Source: Clitoria ternatea (taxonomy: Eukaryota > Streptophyta > Magnoliopsida > Fabales > Fabaceae). Taken from it: 64,000 bases of DNA. Numbering within the stretch: the first letter of the stretch is position 1; each line of letters starts with the position of its first letter. Positions 12,429 to 23,200 of this stretch are shown one piece after another. The notes under the pieces are model-generated. The model was not told where the DNA came from and did not search any database. It worked only from the letters and a program-made list of their open reading frames with translations. The stretch is taken from assembly GCA_037962975.1 (NCBI GenBank), contig CM075673.1:15298001-15362000 (forward strand), given 5' to 3'. Position numbers and translations under genes: made by a program.

Positions 12429-13474
12429 TGTTAGAGTAAAGTCTGAACTCATGATTGAACAGTCTGAACCCCATGTGATTTGTTAATAATACACATCAAG
12501 ACTCTAAGCTAAAATGAAGTCTATACTACTTGTTTGTCTAGCAATTCTGTTGAAGTATGACAGGAGTCCGTAGAACTTTATTTGTAAAAGCTGCACTTAA
12601 TCAGAACGGATAAGCCTAAGGTCAACTGCTATGGAGTGTACGTGTTTTCCTTAAGTGTATAAGTAAAAAGGATCTTTTGATAAAGACTTTTGAAGTTGCC
12701 CAGATAAGGAAACTTCTCTGAAGGATGTGCCTGTAATCACTGACAGCGTAATCCTTAAAAGACAAATATCCTTTGAAGCTGATCAACAGATATTTTTTAG
12801 AAGGACTATAAATACAAGAAACTTTTGTAAACAAGATAGTGACACTGCTTAACTTGACACTTGAACACTCTCTTATTTTCTTTCTAGAAATCGGAGTCTG
12901 AAAGACTTTTCTACAAAAGTTTCTAAGTTTGTGTATTCACTACATAAGCCCTCTTTGTAGTTCTACTTAATGCAGATCATGACTTATAGTAGTATATAGC
13001 TCAGTATACCTTGTAATCATTTCATATCTTTGTATGCTGAGATATTTTATTGTAACCTCAAACACTTTTCTACCATCACTTTGTATTTTCTGGCATGTTA
13101 CCAAAATTTGTTAAGGTTTGGAAACACTGTGGCCTGAAAAGACTTTATAAAGAATACTTGGGTTTTTAGCTAAGAGTGGCTAGTGTCAAGAATACTTGGG
13201 TATAAGCCAGAAGTGGCTGGAGTCAAGAATACTGATTGTGCTGGGCTGGTGCAGATTGTATAGTGTTTACAATAGTGAAAATCCTTCGGACTAAAGGGAC
13301 TAGACTAGCTTGTGTTGGAAATGAACCAGGATAAATTTTCGTTGTACATTTTCCTTATTCCTTACTCTGGTCTGTTAAAAACTGTTTTCTGCTTGAATGG
13401 TTTGTACGTGATTTTCTTGAAAAAGAGTTTAAGACTTATTCAACCTCTCTTCTAAGTCTAACTTTGTACCATCA
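12429..13474 (+). mobile_element. Solo LTR A (1,046 bp), TSD GATGA
   Basis: Begins TGTTAGAGTAAAGTCTG and ends TTTGTACCATCA, flanked on both sides by GATGA (12424-12428 and 13475-13479). The interior carries AAGAATACTTGGGTATAAGCC near 13190 and AAAATCCTTCGGACTAAAGG near 13280, both shared with the solo LTR at 17697. No PBS, PPT or coding region adjoins it, so it is a solo LTR left by recombination between the two LTRs of an element. A copia-type LTR is likely from its length and 3'-end style, but no protein supports the superfamily. Confidence 0.88.
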
Positions 13475-13479
13475 GATGA

Positions 13480-15073
13480 TATGTTGATGGCATTATGTTT
13501 TTGTAAAACTGTATAGAATAGAAGAAAATTAAGTAGGTTTAACTAATTAGAAGGATGAAAATGAGTTTTTACGGGATTCAGAATCCCTGGAGGGTACCAA
13601 TAAGACCCTGGAGGTACTTATGGCTTGTGTGCATTGAGACCTTGGTAGTTGCATTGCATTTGAAGTGTTTTAAGGTATGTTATTGCATAGAATTAAGTTG
13701 AATGCATTTTAGTGTATAAGTTGTTCATAGAAGGAATTTTGAAGAACAAATTACGTCAACAGGTCTAGAATGGGGGAAATATAATGCCCATGAAGTTTCT
13801 AAGTAATCAGAGTCCAAACAGGAAAGTTAGGGGGAGAGAAAGTTGCTTTTGAGGTGTAGTTGCTAGAATTTTCACTCAAGCAAGGCCATTTTTGCTTAAG
13901 TAAGATCCAAGGTGAATTTTAGGGTAATTCTTGCTCAAGCGAGACCCACAAGGGAGATTCTGGTGAATTTTCGCTCAAGCGAGGCGTTTCTTGCTCAAGT
14001 GAAAATTTGGCTCTTACTCAAGTGAGCCAATTTCTGCTCAAGCGAAATTAGAATTTGCTCTTCTTCCTTTGTGAAAGTTGTATAGAATTGAGTCGCAAAC
14101 GTTTTGCCACTATAATCGTCTTAATTGGATGTTCGTAGCTCAAGTTATGCCCAAAATACTGTAGGGTGTTCAGACTGTAATTTTATATGGATTGGTTCTA
14201 CTTTTCTGTGAATTGGGCAATCTTAGGGTCATAGTTGGCCATCGGCCTCTTCGTACATTTGTAGATAATTGATTTTTGGAGGTGTACTAATTGGTTTCAC
14301 CTTGATTATAGTCTGTAGCTCTAATTGGGCGTAAATTATTAAGCAATGCATAGGAAGCTAGCGTGCCGAAAAATTTCCCTTAAACTTTTTCACACCATGG
14401 TCTGAATTTTTACTATCTACCACAATATTTAGAGGGAATTCAATTTATATTGGGTGTAAATACATGATTTAAATCTAATAATTAGGTGGAATGTTATAAT
14501 AGTCTTCAATGAACCTTATCTGATTAACTCTATAATTCTTTTACGTGTAAACTTGAACGCTTTTGGCATTTAATCATAGGCTAGAAATCCTTTTCATGGT
14601 TACACAACCTCACGACACTAAGCTTCATTTAACCATTTAAGTTTATTGAGTTACTAAAAGATTTTTGCATGGCCAAGTGTTAGTACCTATAATTACCATC
14701 TAGAACTCCACAATTTCTTCACCTTTGACCGTACAACACCACTCCCAAAATTTCTTGGTTCCATCCAACATTTTTCTAAGAGCAAAGGAGCAAAATGAAG
14801 GAAGCACAAGGATCCTTTTCCTTCTCCATTTTTGGACGTTCAAGCTTAAGAGGTAAGGGGATTTTCTCCCTTTTTGCTAAAGGGTTTTTGCATGCATGGG
14901 TGGTAGAGATCACCGTAAGGTTCTTACCTTCTCTTAGTGTCCAAATCAGAACTTTTTCCTCTTCAAATCAAAATTGAAAAAAAATGGTTGAAATTCTTAA
15001 GTTTTGGTAATAAAAATTTAGAAAAATTTAAATTTTGGCACTAAGATAAAATGAGGTTGTTGCATGTACTCTT
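13480..15073. other. Gene-free repeat-derived DNA with CTCAAGCGAG words
   Basis: The only distinctive content is a cluster at 13870-14050 of GCTCAAGCGAGG-like words (also GCTTAAGTAAG, GCTCAAGTGAGC). The same imperfect palindromes fill the chromovirus-type LTRs at 57030-57250 and 59890-60490, here as the reverse complement, so this stretch is probably an old plus-oriented LTR of that family. Short ORFs here have no recognisable product. Confidence 0.45.
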
Positions 15074-15537
15074 TGTGACATCCCGGTGCTGTTGAGGGCG
15101 AAGAGTGATCGCCGGTGCATTGGCACAGAAAATAAGCGGCTCCTGGCAGGCTTCCAGCGGGGAATGTGACATCCCAGGCACTGTTGAGGGCAGGGAGTGA
15201 TCGTCGGTGCATAGGCACGGACAAGGAGCGGCTCCTGACAGGCTTCCAGCGGGAGGGACACATGAATGAACCGAATACATACCAGAATGAGAAGGATCCA
15301 AAGACTGTATAGGTATGAGACTATACAGTCGTGGATAGCTTAAAGGAATAAATTCGTACTACCTATACCAATAAATGCATTAGCCTTTTTGGTGGCCTAT
15401 CACTTAAAATTTTGGGATGGGTGACCTCCTGGGAAGTTCTCGGGATATGTGTGATTAAGGACAAAGCACACTGGAAAGGTCTCGTGTTGGTTTGTGGGGA
15501 GAGTCGCTCATTCCAGAAAAGTGGTCGGGCCGTTACA
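15074..15537 (+). mobile_element. Cassandra-like TRIM LTR with 5S rRNA-like promoter, TSD CTCTT
   Basis: The unit starts TGTGACATCCCGG and ends GGGCCGTTACA, with CTCTT on both sides (15069-15073 and 15538-15542). At 15413-15444 it contains GGGATGGGTGACCTCC then TGGGAAGTTCTCGG, matching the internal control region (box C) of plant 5S rRNA genes. A box-A-like CACTTAAAATTTTGGG precedes it at about 15397. Cassandra TRIM elements are known for carrying a 5S-derived RNA polymerase III promoter in their LTRs. A block of about 92 bp beginning TGTGACATCCC is duplicated at 15074 and 15165. No internal domain or second LTR is present, so this is a solo LTR. Confidence 0.78.
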
Positions 15538-15542
15538 CTCTT

Positions 15543-17691
15543 GGCTAGTGTACATGTCTTAAAAATAGTATTTTGGAATGATATAAATGTTGTTTGGATT
15601 GCATGTCTAATCTATGTCCTTGCATGTGAAAATTTTAAAGAAAAACTTCATTTTTCTTGGTTGCATGTCATGTGTGGTAGTGTAGGTTGATGGATTGATT
15701 TTACATGTTTAAAATCTGGAATTTTGAATGGATGAAGTGTTTAAAATTATGCTTGAATTCTGCCATTGGTTGATATCTAGAAAAAATAATATGATGCATG
15801 AAGAAATGGTGTGAAAAGCCTTGAAAACCCCCCATGAATTTTTACTAATAACTATCTAGGTTATTTTTGGTGAATTATGGTTTGATTAATTTTGTGTGGT
15901 AGATGTTGGAATTCTGACTTATTATAAGTATTTAATTGTTAATTTTACGAGTAATGGATTGGATGAGAAAAATCCTATGTACCAATGCGGGTTCTTGGCC
16001 GGAACACAGAGAAAATGTTATTTTTAGAAGAAACGAGGAGCAAATGCATCTAGGCTGTAAATCTGTATCTTAGTAATTATTACGTGTGATTTTAAGTAGG
16101 AAAAATGGTCGCCGCCCGAATTGATATGAAATAGATTTAGAGACGCGAGAATCGGTAACCTTATCCTTAAATATGTTCAGAGACGTTAGCGATAAAAATA
16201 TAAAAAAGATAAATAGAGAATTTTAATTTTGAATTGAATTATGACTTTATTTGATATTAAAAATATAGGATTTTATGCGATTTAGGCTATAAATCAGAGT
16301 TTACGGGTGAAAATATAGACAAAAACTAGTTTTCAACAAAAATTGGCTTAATTGAAGTTTAGCCTTTTGGAAGAGATTTCTTAAAATTATGTTTTTGGTA
16401 TTTTTGTAACTTGATTATTTTAGAAAGATTCCATAACTAATTTCCGAAGAAATTTTAGTTCAACACCGAAGGAAACAAATTTTATGGTCGAAAATACAAC
16501 AAAATGACGTTTCTGACTATTGATAAATAGAAACAGTTTGCAGTAAACTTTTACAACTTATCTTTTATTCAATGAGTCTTATATAATACAAACAAAGGTT
16601 TTGAGACAGATTTAAAACGAAGAAAGGTATTTTGAATAAAACCCCGACTTAAACTAATTTGATAACTTCAGTTATTTTAAGATTTTCTCGTATTTTATCA
16701 AAGTAACAAGAGAAAAGTTATTTTTAAATAAATCAAGTTTTTATATAAGTACCTATAATTAGATTTATTTACTCTTAATAAATATTCAATAATTAAATTA
16801 AGTCTTATAACGTAATATCTTCCTTAATAATCAAATATATATATATAAGTTTATATGGGAATTATTGATAAAACCCTATGAACTATAAAATTTAAAAGTA
16901 TGTTTTACCCTACGTGATAAGGACAAAGGATACTGAGTCTAATAACCCCACTTAGTACTTCACTAATAAGAGAAGAAAGATAAAATGTTGCATTCTACAT
17001 GCATTATTAGCATAAGATTGGATGTTCAAGTACTAAAGCCACAATGATGGGTACATCGGGGGACATGTTCATTTGATCCATGAGTTAGGATCTTAGGAGT
17101 ATAACTAGGTCAGGCCCCTAATGGTTCGGAGTCGCACATATAACCGGGCAACCCGTGGCAATCCCAGTGTACTTCGACTAGAGATGAGTGTTACTAGGAC
17201 CATGGAGAGCCAGTCTCGGGTTTTTAGGTGATTACGATTTGAGATGTGGTGGATCCATATTATGTTTGGACCTGTGTGTCCTCTACCCTATATTGAGAGG
17301 AACTTTATGTACTCCGGCCGCTCTAGCATAAAAGTTGTGATGCCCAATAGATGTATTATGGCAAGATGATTGCGTTGAGAAAGATAAGTCATGGGCACCA
17401 TTAGCATCATGAAATATTAAATGAAGATAAAACATAAGACTTCTAACTTATGCATAACATGATACTGACTAACATGTTGTATGAATGATAATGACCTGAG
17501 ATGAATATCCCTAGCTGATTATGAAATGACAAATGATTGTTAATTATATGGTATTTGTATTATGTTAGCTACCCATTGCATGAATATCCATTAGGTTAGA
17601 GGTGCTATACTCACCTCTTTTAGTTGTTGTGTGTTTTATTTATATTCTTTTTTGAAGATAATCGTAAGGAACGTGGGCAAGGGTCTTGTTA
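15543..17691. other. Gene-free AT-rich repeat-derived DNA
   Basis: No coding signal. A stretch at about 17040-17340 reads like LTR U3/R material of large chromovirus LTRs, with GGTCAGGCCCCTAATGGTTCGG and comparable phrases about 17100. The line GGTGCTATACTCACCTC near 17602 resembles their conserved pre-TATA or R region. Borders are not visible. Confidence 0.35.
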
Positions 17692-17696
17692 GAACC

Positions 17697-19256
17697 AAGT
17701 CTATTTTATAAATACTATGATGTTGATGGTTCTTATACCAAGATTTGTTAATAACATACATTAAGGCATTTGATTAAATAAAGTCTGCCTATACGTTGTT
17801 TGACCTATCTAGTTAAGTGCTTCAGGTTAAAAGTCTGTAAGGCATAAACTGTATATAGGGGAAGCTTATAATAAAAAGTTTGGTATTGGTACACAAGTCT
17901 GTATAGGACTAAAGAAAAATTCAAGAGAAGTCTGACCCTAATTGCACCATTAGGGTCTGATTTATCAAGTCTTGTCTCAGGTGGAACACGTTTTGTTCTG
18001 ACTTTAGAATTAAGACTTCCAAATATATAAAGACGTTATTCTTGTCTTTATATCATAGTTTAACATATCCTCCTCAAAGAAGGTTCAGAATTGATCCCCT
18101 TCTATGAAGACTACTTGTATCATCAAAGAGGATAAGAAGACAAGTATTTGCTCAAGATCCAAAGCATACAATAAAAAGATTAATATTTATTTTGATGAAG
18201 CTATGACTATGTGCATATCAAAGATAACTGCACTTATCATCAAAAGAGGAAAGAAGACAAAATAGTGCAAAAGCCAAAGCCTTTTATGGGAAGTAACCAA
18301 AAAGCAATTCTGCGCATTTCAAAATTTTAGTACGCGTGTCAAAATGCTTTCAAAAGGTCAACTCTTTTTGCTCTGCATGTTTTATGTTGAAAGAAGAAAG
18401 CCTACAGGAGGATTCTTGTTCTGGGATTCCCAAGGAACATTATTTTAGTGCAAAGCTTTGATGTTCCTCCACACCAGACCTTTGTTCTCTCTTCACTCCT
18501 TAAGGTCTGATGCTCTCAATGGCTAAATCTCTCTCAACGGATGCACAACGTCTATGTCTCTTCATCAAATCATCAAACAATCACTTTGAAGTAAAATATA
18601 CATATAAAGAGATTCAAAGATTTGAAGAAGAACTTCTAAAATCCTTTAAAAAATCATTTACAATCAACTTATAAAGCTCTCTTCTTCATTCTTAGTTTTT
18701 ATCTTAAGCAAAGACTTTCTTTGTAGTTCTGCATCTAGTAGACCTTGGTCTTTTGCTTTCCTACTTAGTGTATCAGTTCATATCATTGTATCTTTTCATA
18801 CATTAAGTTCTCATAAACACCAAACACAAACTTTCATTCAAATTAGTATTTGTGTAAAAGTCAGGCGTGTTATCAGCCTTTAGTTTATGTTGGGAAATAA
18901 TTTGTGATCTAAAGAGACTTTTGAAAGAATACTTGAGATTGAGCTAGGAACAGCTTATTGAAATAATACTTGGGTATAAGCCAAAAGTGACTGGAGTCAA
19001 TAATACTTGTGGCACGGTCTGGTGCTGAAATTGTAAAAGGAGTTTTTACAATAGTAAAAATCCTTCAAGTTTAAAGAGACTGAACGTAGCTTGTGTTGGA
19101 TTTGAACCATTATAAATTCTCTATTTTCATTCTTTGTTTCCCTGCATTTAACAGTCAGGTACAAAAGTCTGATTATTTGTGCTTGTAAAGTTTTTAAAAT
19201 CCTACATAAAAGTCTAAGACTTATTCAACCCCTTGTAAGTCTTACTTTGAACATCA
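17697..19256 (+). mobile_element. Solo LTR B (1,560 bp), same family as solo LTR A, TSD GGTCT
   Basis: Begins TGTTAGAACCAAGTCT and ends TTTGAACATCA, flanked by GGTCT at 17692-17696 and 19257-19261. The right third matches solo LTR A in order: ACTTGGGTATAAGCC, GACTGGAGTCAA, AAAATCCTTC.., AGCTTGTGTTGGA.., GACTTATTCAACC. It is about 0.5 kb longer than A, mainly from a middle portion around 18000-18700 that A lacks. No internal region adjoins it. Confidence 0.88.
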
Positions 19257-19367
19257 GGTCTAAACTATAAAGGAAAATAATTATTACGTGAAGTCCTGTG
19301 GAGACGTAGTGTGGACATTTGATCCATCTAATAGAAGTACAATATAGGAGCATACTTGGTTGGTATA

Positions 19368-20150
19368 TGATCCGGTCCCAACACCGGCCCCCAAGAGCAT
19401 GGTTTTAATGCTTTGCCAGATCAGCATTTCAAACAGAAGAACTACGTTTCAAATCCCTTATAATTACTCTTATACGGAGTACATGCCTTAAAAACGTACT
19501 CACCGCTCCGCCAAGAAAGCGGTTTGGTTAGGCGGAATATATTACACCCTATTGTGTAAGTATCTTCTAAGCGAAGTCCATGCCCAAAAGGATATTCATG
19601 TTACTCTGCCAAGGCATGTTACTCCGCCAAGGCATGTTACAACAAATAAAATAATGAAGCATTAACGCTTCCCAAGTGAGTGGAAATACCCACTACAGTG
19701 ATGGTGCTTGTAAACGGCGTAGGGGGCCCGCTACCTTTCTTACATTATGCCTGAAAACAAGGAATGAGTCCTACCAATAATAGAGCACCAGTAACAAGTA
19801 TATAAACCTCAGCAAAAAGGTATAAGGGGAGACCCTTAATTCTAAACCTTACACACACACTTGCATAATTCTCTTAGATTTGCTTTCCAAGTAAAAACAG
19901 TACTTCAAAATACTGACTTGAGCGTCAGAGAATAATTGCAGGTACAACCACCAATTGTGTCAAGGCAAAGGAGATTATTCCAGGCAGACTACTACACCGC
20001 CACACAGAGCATTGTACCACGTCCCTGTATGCAAAGAGTACTCCATATTTGTATCTATACAAAGACCTTTCCGTATCAGATTTCACATTACATATACAAT
20101 TTGAATTGTTTGGTATTCACCCCTTTACACCCCCAGTAAAGAACAGTTCA
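19368..20150 (+). repeat. 5' LTR of Tat element (783 bp, internally deleted)
   Basis: Begins TGATCCGGTCCC and ends AAAGAACAGTTCA directly before the PBS. Compared with the 1,029-bp 3' LTR it lacks one block of about 246 bp, between GGCATGTTAC at about 19640 and AACAAATAAAATAATG. The missing block includes three of the five CTCCGCCAAGGCATG tandem units. The deletion could have arisen after insertion by slippage or recombination at those repeats. Confidence 0.93.
19801..19806 (+). promoter_or_regulatory. TATA box of the Tat 5' LTR
   Basis: TATAAA in the context AGTATATAAACCTC, about 350 bp before the LTR end. The same element is present in the 3' LTR at 31207-31212 (GCATATAAACCTC). It is the best candidate for the RNA polymerase II promoter that would drive the genomic transcript. 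Confidence 0.55.
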
Positions 20151-20170
20151 TTGGCACGCCCGGTGGGACC
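20151..20170 (+). other. Primer binding site of Tat element
   Basis: TTGGCACGCCCGGTGGGACC directly follows the 5' LTR, the expected place for the tRNA primer site. It is identical in its first 19 bases to the PBS of the older copy at 10503-10522. Matching it to a specific tRNA 3' end was not attempted. Confidence 0.85.
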
Positions 20171-20224
20171 TGTAAATTTAGTAATCCCACAATCCTTGAT
20201 CGATTCCCATTATGTTCATCGTCA

Positions 20225-23200
20225 ATGGAAAAACCAGGACCAGAAGTGCAGACTGAGGATTCCCCTCCACGCAATCCTAGACGTCTAAGCTTCGACAACG
20301 ATATTCACAAAAAGCAACGCATGTTGGCTCTCCAGATCTGAGAGATGACATGATCAGAATGCTGAGGGAAGAAATCGCAGAGCTTCGACGTGAAAAGGCG
20401 AATCCCATGCACGAGAAAGCAGGTCCCGTAAAACAGTCGCAACATGAACCGCATGTACAGGAGGAATCGAGTACCCCAAATTATTCTCGCATCCCTACTT
20501 ACATGGAAGAATAACGAAGCCTTCCACTGGTAAATGCCCATCATCATGAGGGAAGGAGAGTCGTTTCAAATACATCCCCCTCGGGATACAAGATGAGTGT
20601 CCCATTTTCCAAAAGACTCATGAATGCGCATGTCCCCAGACATTTGCAAACTATGCAACCTATTTCCATAGGAAAATACACCAGGGAGACAGATCCTTCT
20701 AAGCATTTAGATGCTTACATCTATGAAGCTATGTTCTTAGGTGCGGAAGAAGACGTCATGTGCAGAATGTTCCCCAGGACCCTCACAGGTGAGGCTCTTA
20801 GCTGGTTCAAGAGTTTACCTTCAGGTTCCATTGATTCATGGGAGGACTTGGCCACAGCTTTTGGCAGCCACTTTGTAATCTCTAGGGATACGCCTAGAAC
20901 CTCCCATACCTTGGCACAGATCAAGCAAGGTGATAAAGAACCTTTAAAGGATTTCCTGAAGAGATTTTATAAAGAGGCAGCCATGGTCCCTGACTTAACA
21001 GAAGCAATCCAGCTGCATATCCTCATCGAAGCCATGTAGCCGAAGTCCCCTTTTGCTTTGTCTTTGGCAAAAGGACCTCCATCCACCATGGAAGAGTTTC
21101 GTAGAAAAGCATCCAAGTACGTAGGTATTGAGATGCACTTGGAAGCCACTGCAGCTCGCAATAAACCACCTATTTCAGCTCCACACCATGACAAAGAAAA
21201 GGATAAATCATCTAAGAATGATAAGTTCCTTCAAAAAGATAAGGCAGGGAGCCAACCCTTCAAACAACAAGATAAACGTGTTTTCAATTTCGCTCATTAC
21301 GCGCCCCTGAACACGACACACGAACAAATCTTGCGCGAAATAGGATGGACTACACTCAACGTTTACAGGATTCAACGCGCACCTCCACTCAGACGCGGTG
21401 GGAATCCAAAGAAATATTGTGAGTTCCACGAGTCGGTCGGCCATACAACGGAAGAGTGCAAGCAACTTAAAAACACTATTAAGGTGCTTATCCGTGAAGG
21501 CAAACTAAAACACTATTTGTTTAAGAGTAAATCTCATGATGAGCCAGAGAGGTTCGATAAACGACCTCGTGATCGTTCTTCGGATCCCGATAGCACTCGG
21601 GAGCCAAAACGTACAGCAGCAACAGAAAAACAAAAAAGTATTGTTCTGGAGTCCGCCCAAAGAGAACCAAGCCCTGAACCCAAGTCGCGGGGCAAAAGGC
21701 AGGTGGTAGATATGATTGCTGAAGGCTTTGCCGGGGGCGGACCCTCAATCACCGCAAGGAAAAACCACCACCGTATGATCTTGTCAGTACAAGGCAAAAG
21801 CAAAGAATATCACTCATTCAGGAACGGGGTACAGACTCCGCCTATAACCTTTACAGACGACGATTTTGGCCCCACTATACCTGAAGGAGATGACGCGGTA
21901 GTGATTATTGCAGTAATCGCTAATATGGACGTAAAACGCATCCTGGTTGATCATGGAAGTTCCTGCGACGTTATCTTTTATGACTGTTTTAAACGCATGG
22001 GATTAACTGATGCAGATTTACAACCATATACGCAGGACCTTATAGCCTTCAACGGCGCCAAACAGCCCACCAAAGGCTATTTGGACACAAGAATTACTTT
22101 TGACGGCGAACCTGGAGCAAGGACTGTGAAATCCAGGATTCTTGTCATTGATGTGAAATCTCCATACAATGGCATCATTGGGCGGCCTACCCTGAATGCC
22201 ATGGAAGCCATCATTTCAACCCCCCACTTGTTAATCAAGTTCATTGATAAAGATAACCAAGTCTCATCTGTAAGGGGCGACCAAGAAATGGCTTGCTATT
22301 GCTATAATTTGAGTCTTAACATGGTGAAGCTTGAAACCATGTCTAAGAAAAGAAAGTTGAATGAAGGGAGCAGTGCGGCGGCGTCCGTCAATTTGGTGGA
22401 TCTTGACCCCAGGGCGGAGTCTTCTGTAGACCCACTGAACCCTTTGAAACCAACTCCAGATGGTGGCTCCAAGTCTATTGTTTTGGGTAACACCCCGGAA
22501 CAGATTACAAACATCAATGACAAACTTGAGGCTAGCATGGAGGCAAAACTAATTGCACTTCTCCATGAGTATAAAGAAATTTTCGCTTGGACCGCCACAG
22601 ACATGCCTGGCATGGATCCCAACTTTTGTTGTCATCGCTTGGCGGTGTATCCTGAAACCAAACCTGTAGCACAAAAGAAATGGCGTATGGGTCCGGCAAA
22701 ACAAAAAGCTGCCTGTGAGCAAACAGAGGAACTCCTCAAGGTGGGGTTCATCAGGGAACTCCGTTATTCCTCCTGGTTGTCTAACGTAGTCATGGTACAG
22801 AAAGCCAATGGCAAGTGGCGTATGTGTATAGACTATGTTGATTTGAATAAATGTTGTCCCAAGGATCCATATCCTCTCTCCAACATTGATATATTGGTTG
22901 ATGATTCTTCAGGATACAAGTATCTATCTTTCATGGATGCTTACTCCGGCTACAACGTCATGCCATTTAGGTTAAAAAACACCGGGGCAACCTACCAGCG
23001 CATGATCAACAAAGTTTTTGAGGGTATGCACACAAAGCTGGTAGAAGTCTATATTGATGATATTATTGCCAAGACCCCGGAAGGAGAAGATCATGTTGAA
23101 GATCTACGCCTCATTTTTCAGCGCCTACAACGATACGACATGAGACTCAACCCTTTGAAATGCACATTCGCTGTCCCTGGTGGCAGATTTTTGGGCTTCA

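Noticed and set aside
15018..15301. Three overlapping minus-strand ORFs of about 80 residues with internal repeats
   Set aside because: They arise from the duplicated 92-bp block of the Cassandra-like LTR and have no protein similarity that I recognise.
15397..15450. A genuine 5S rRNA gene
   Set aside because: Only the internal control region is conserved; the 5' part of 5S rRNA and a T-run terminator are missing, and the segment lies in an LTR-like unit with target duplications.
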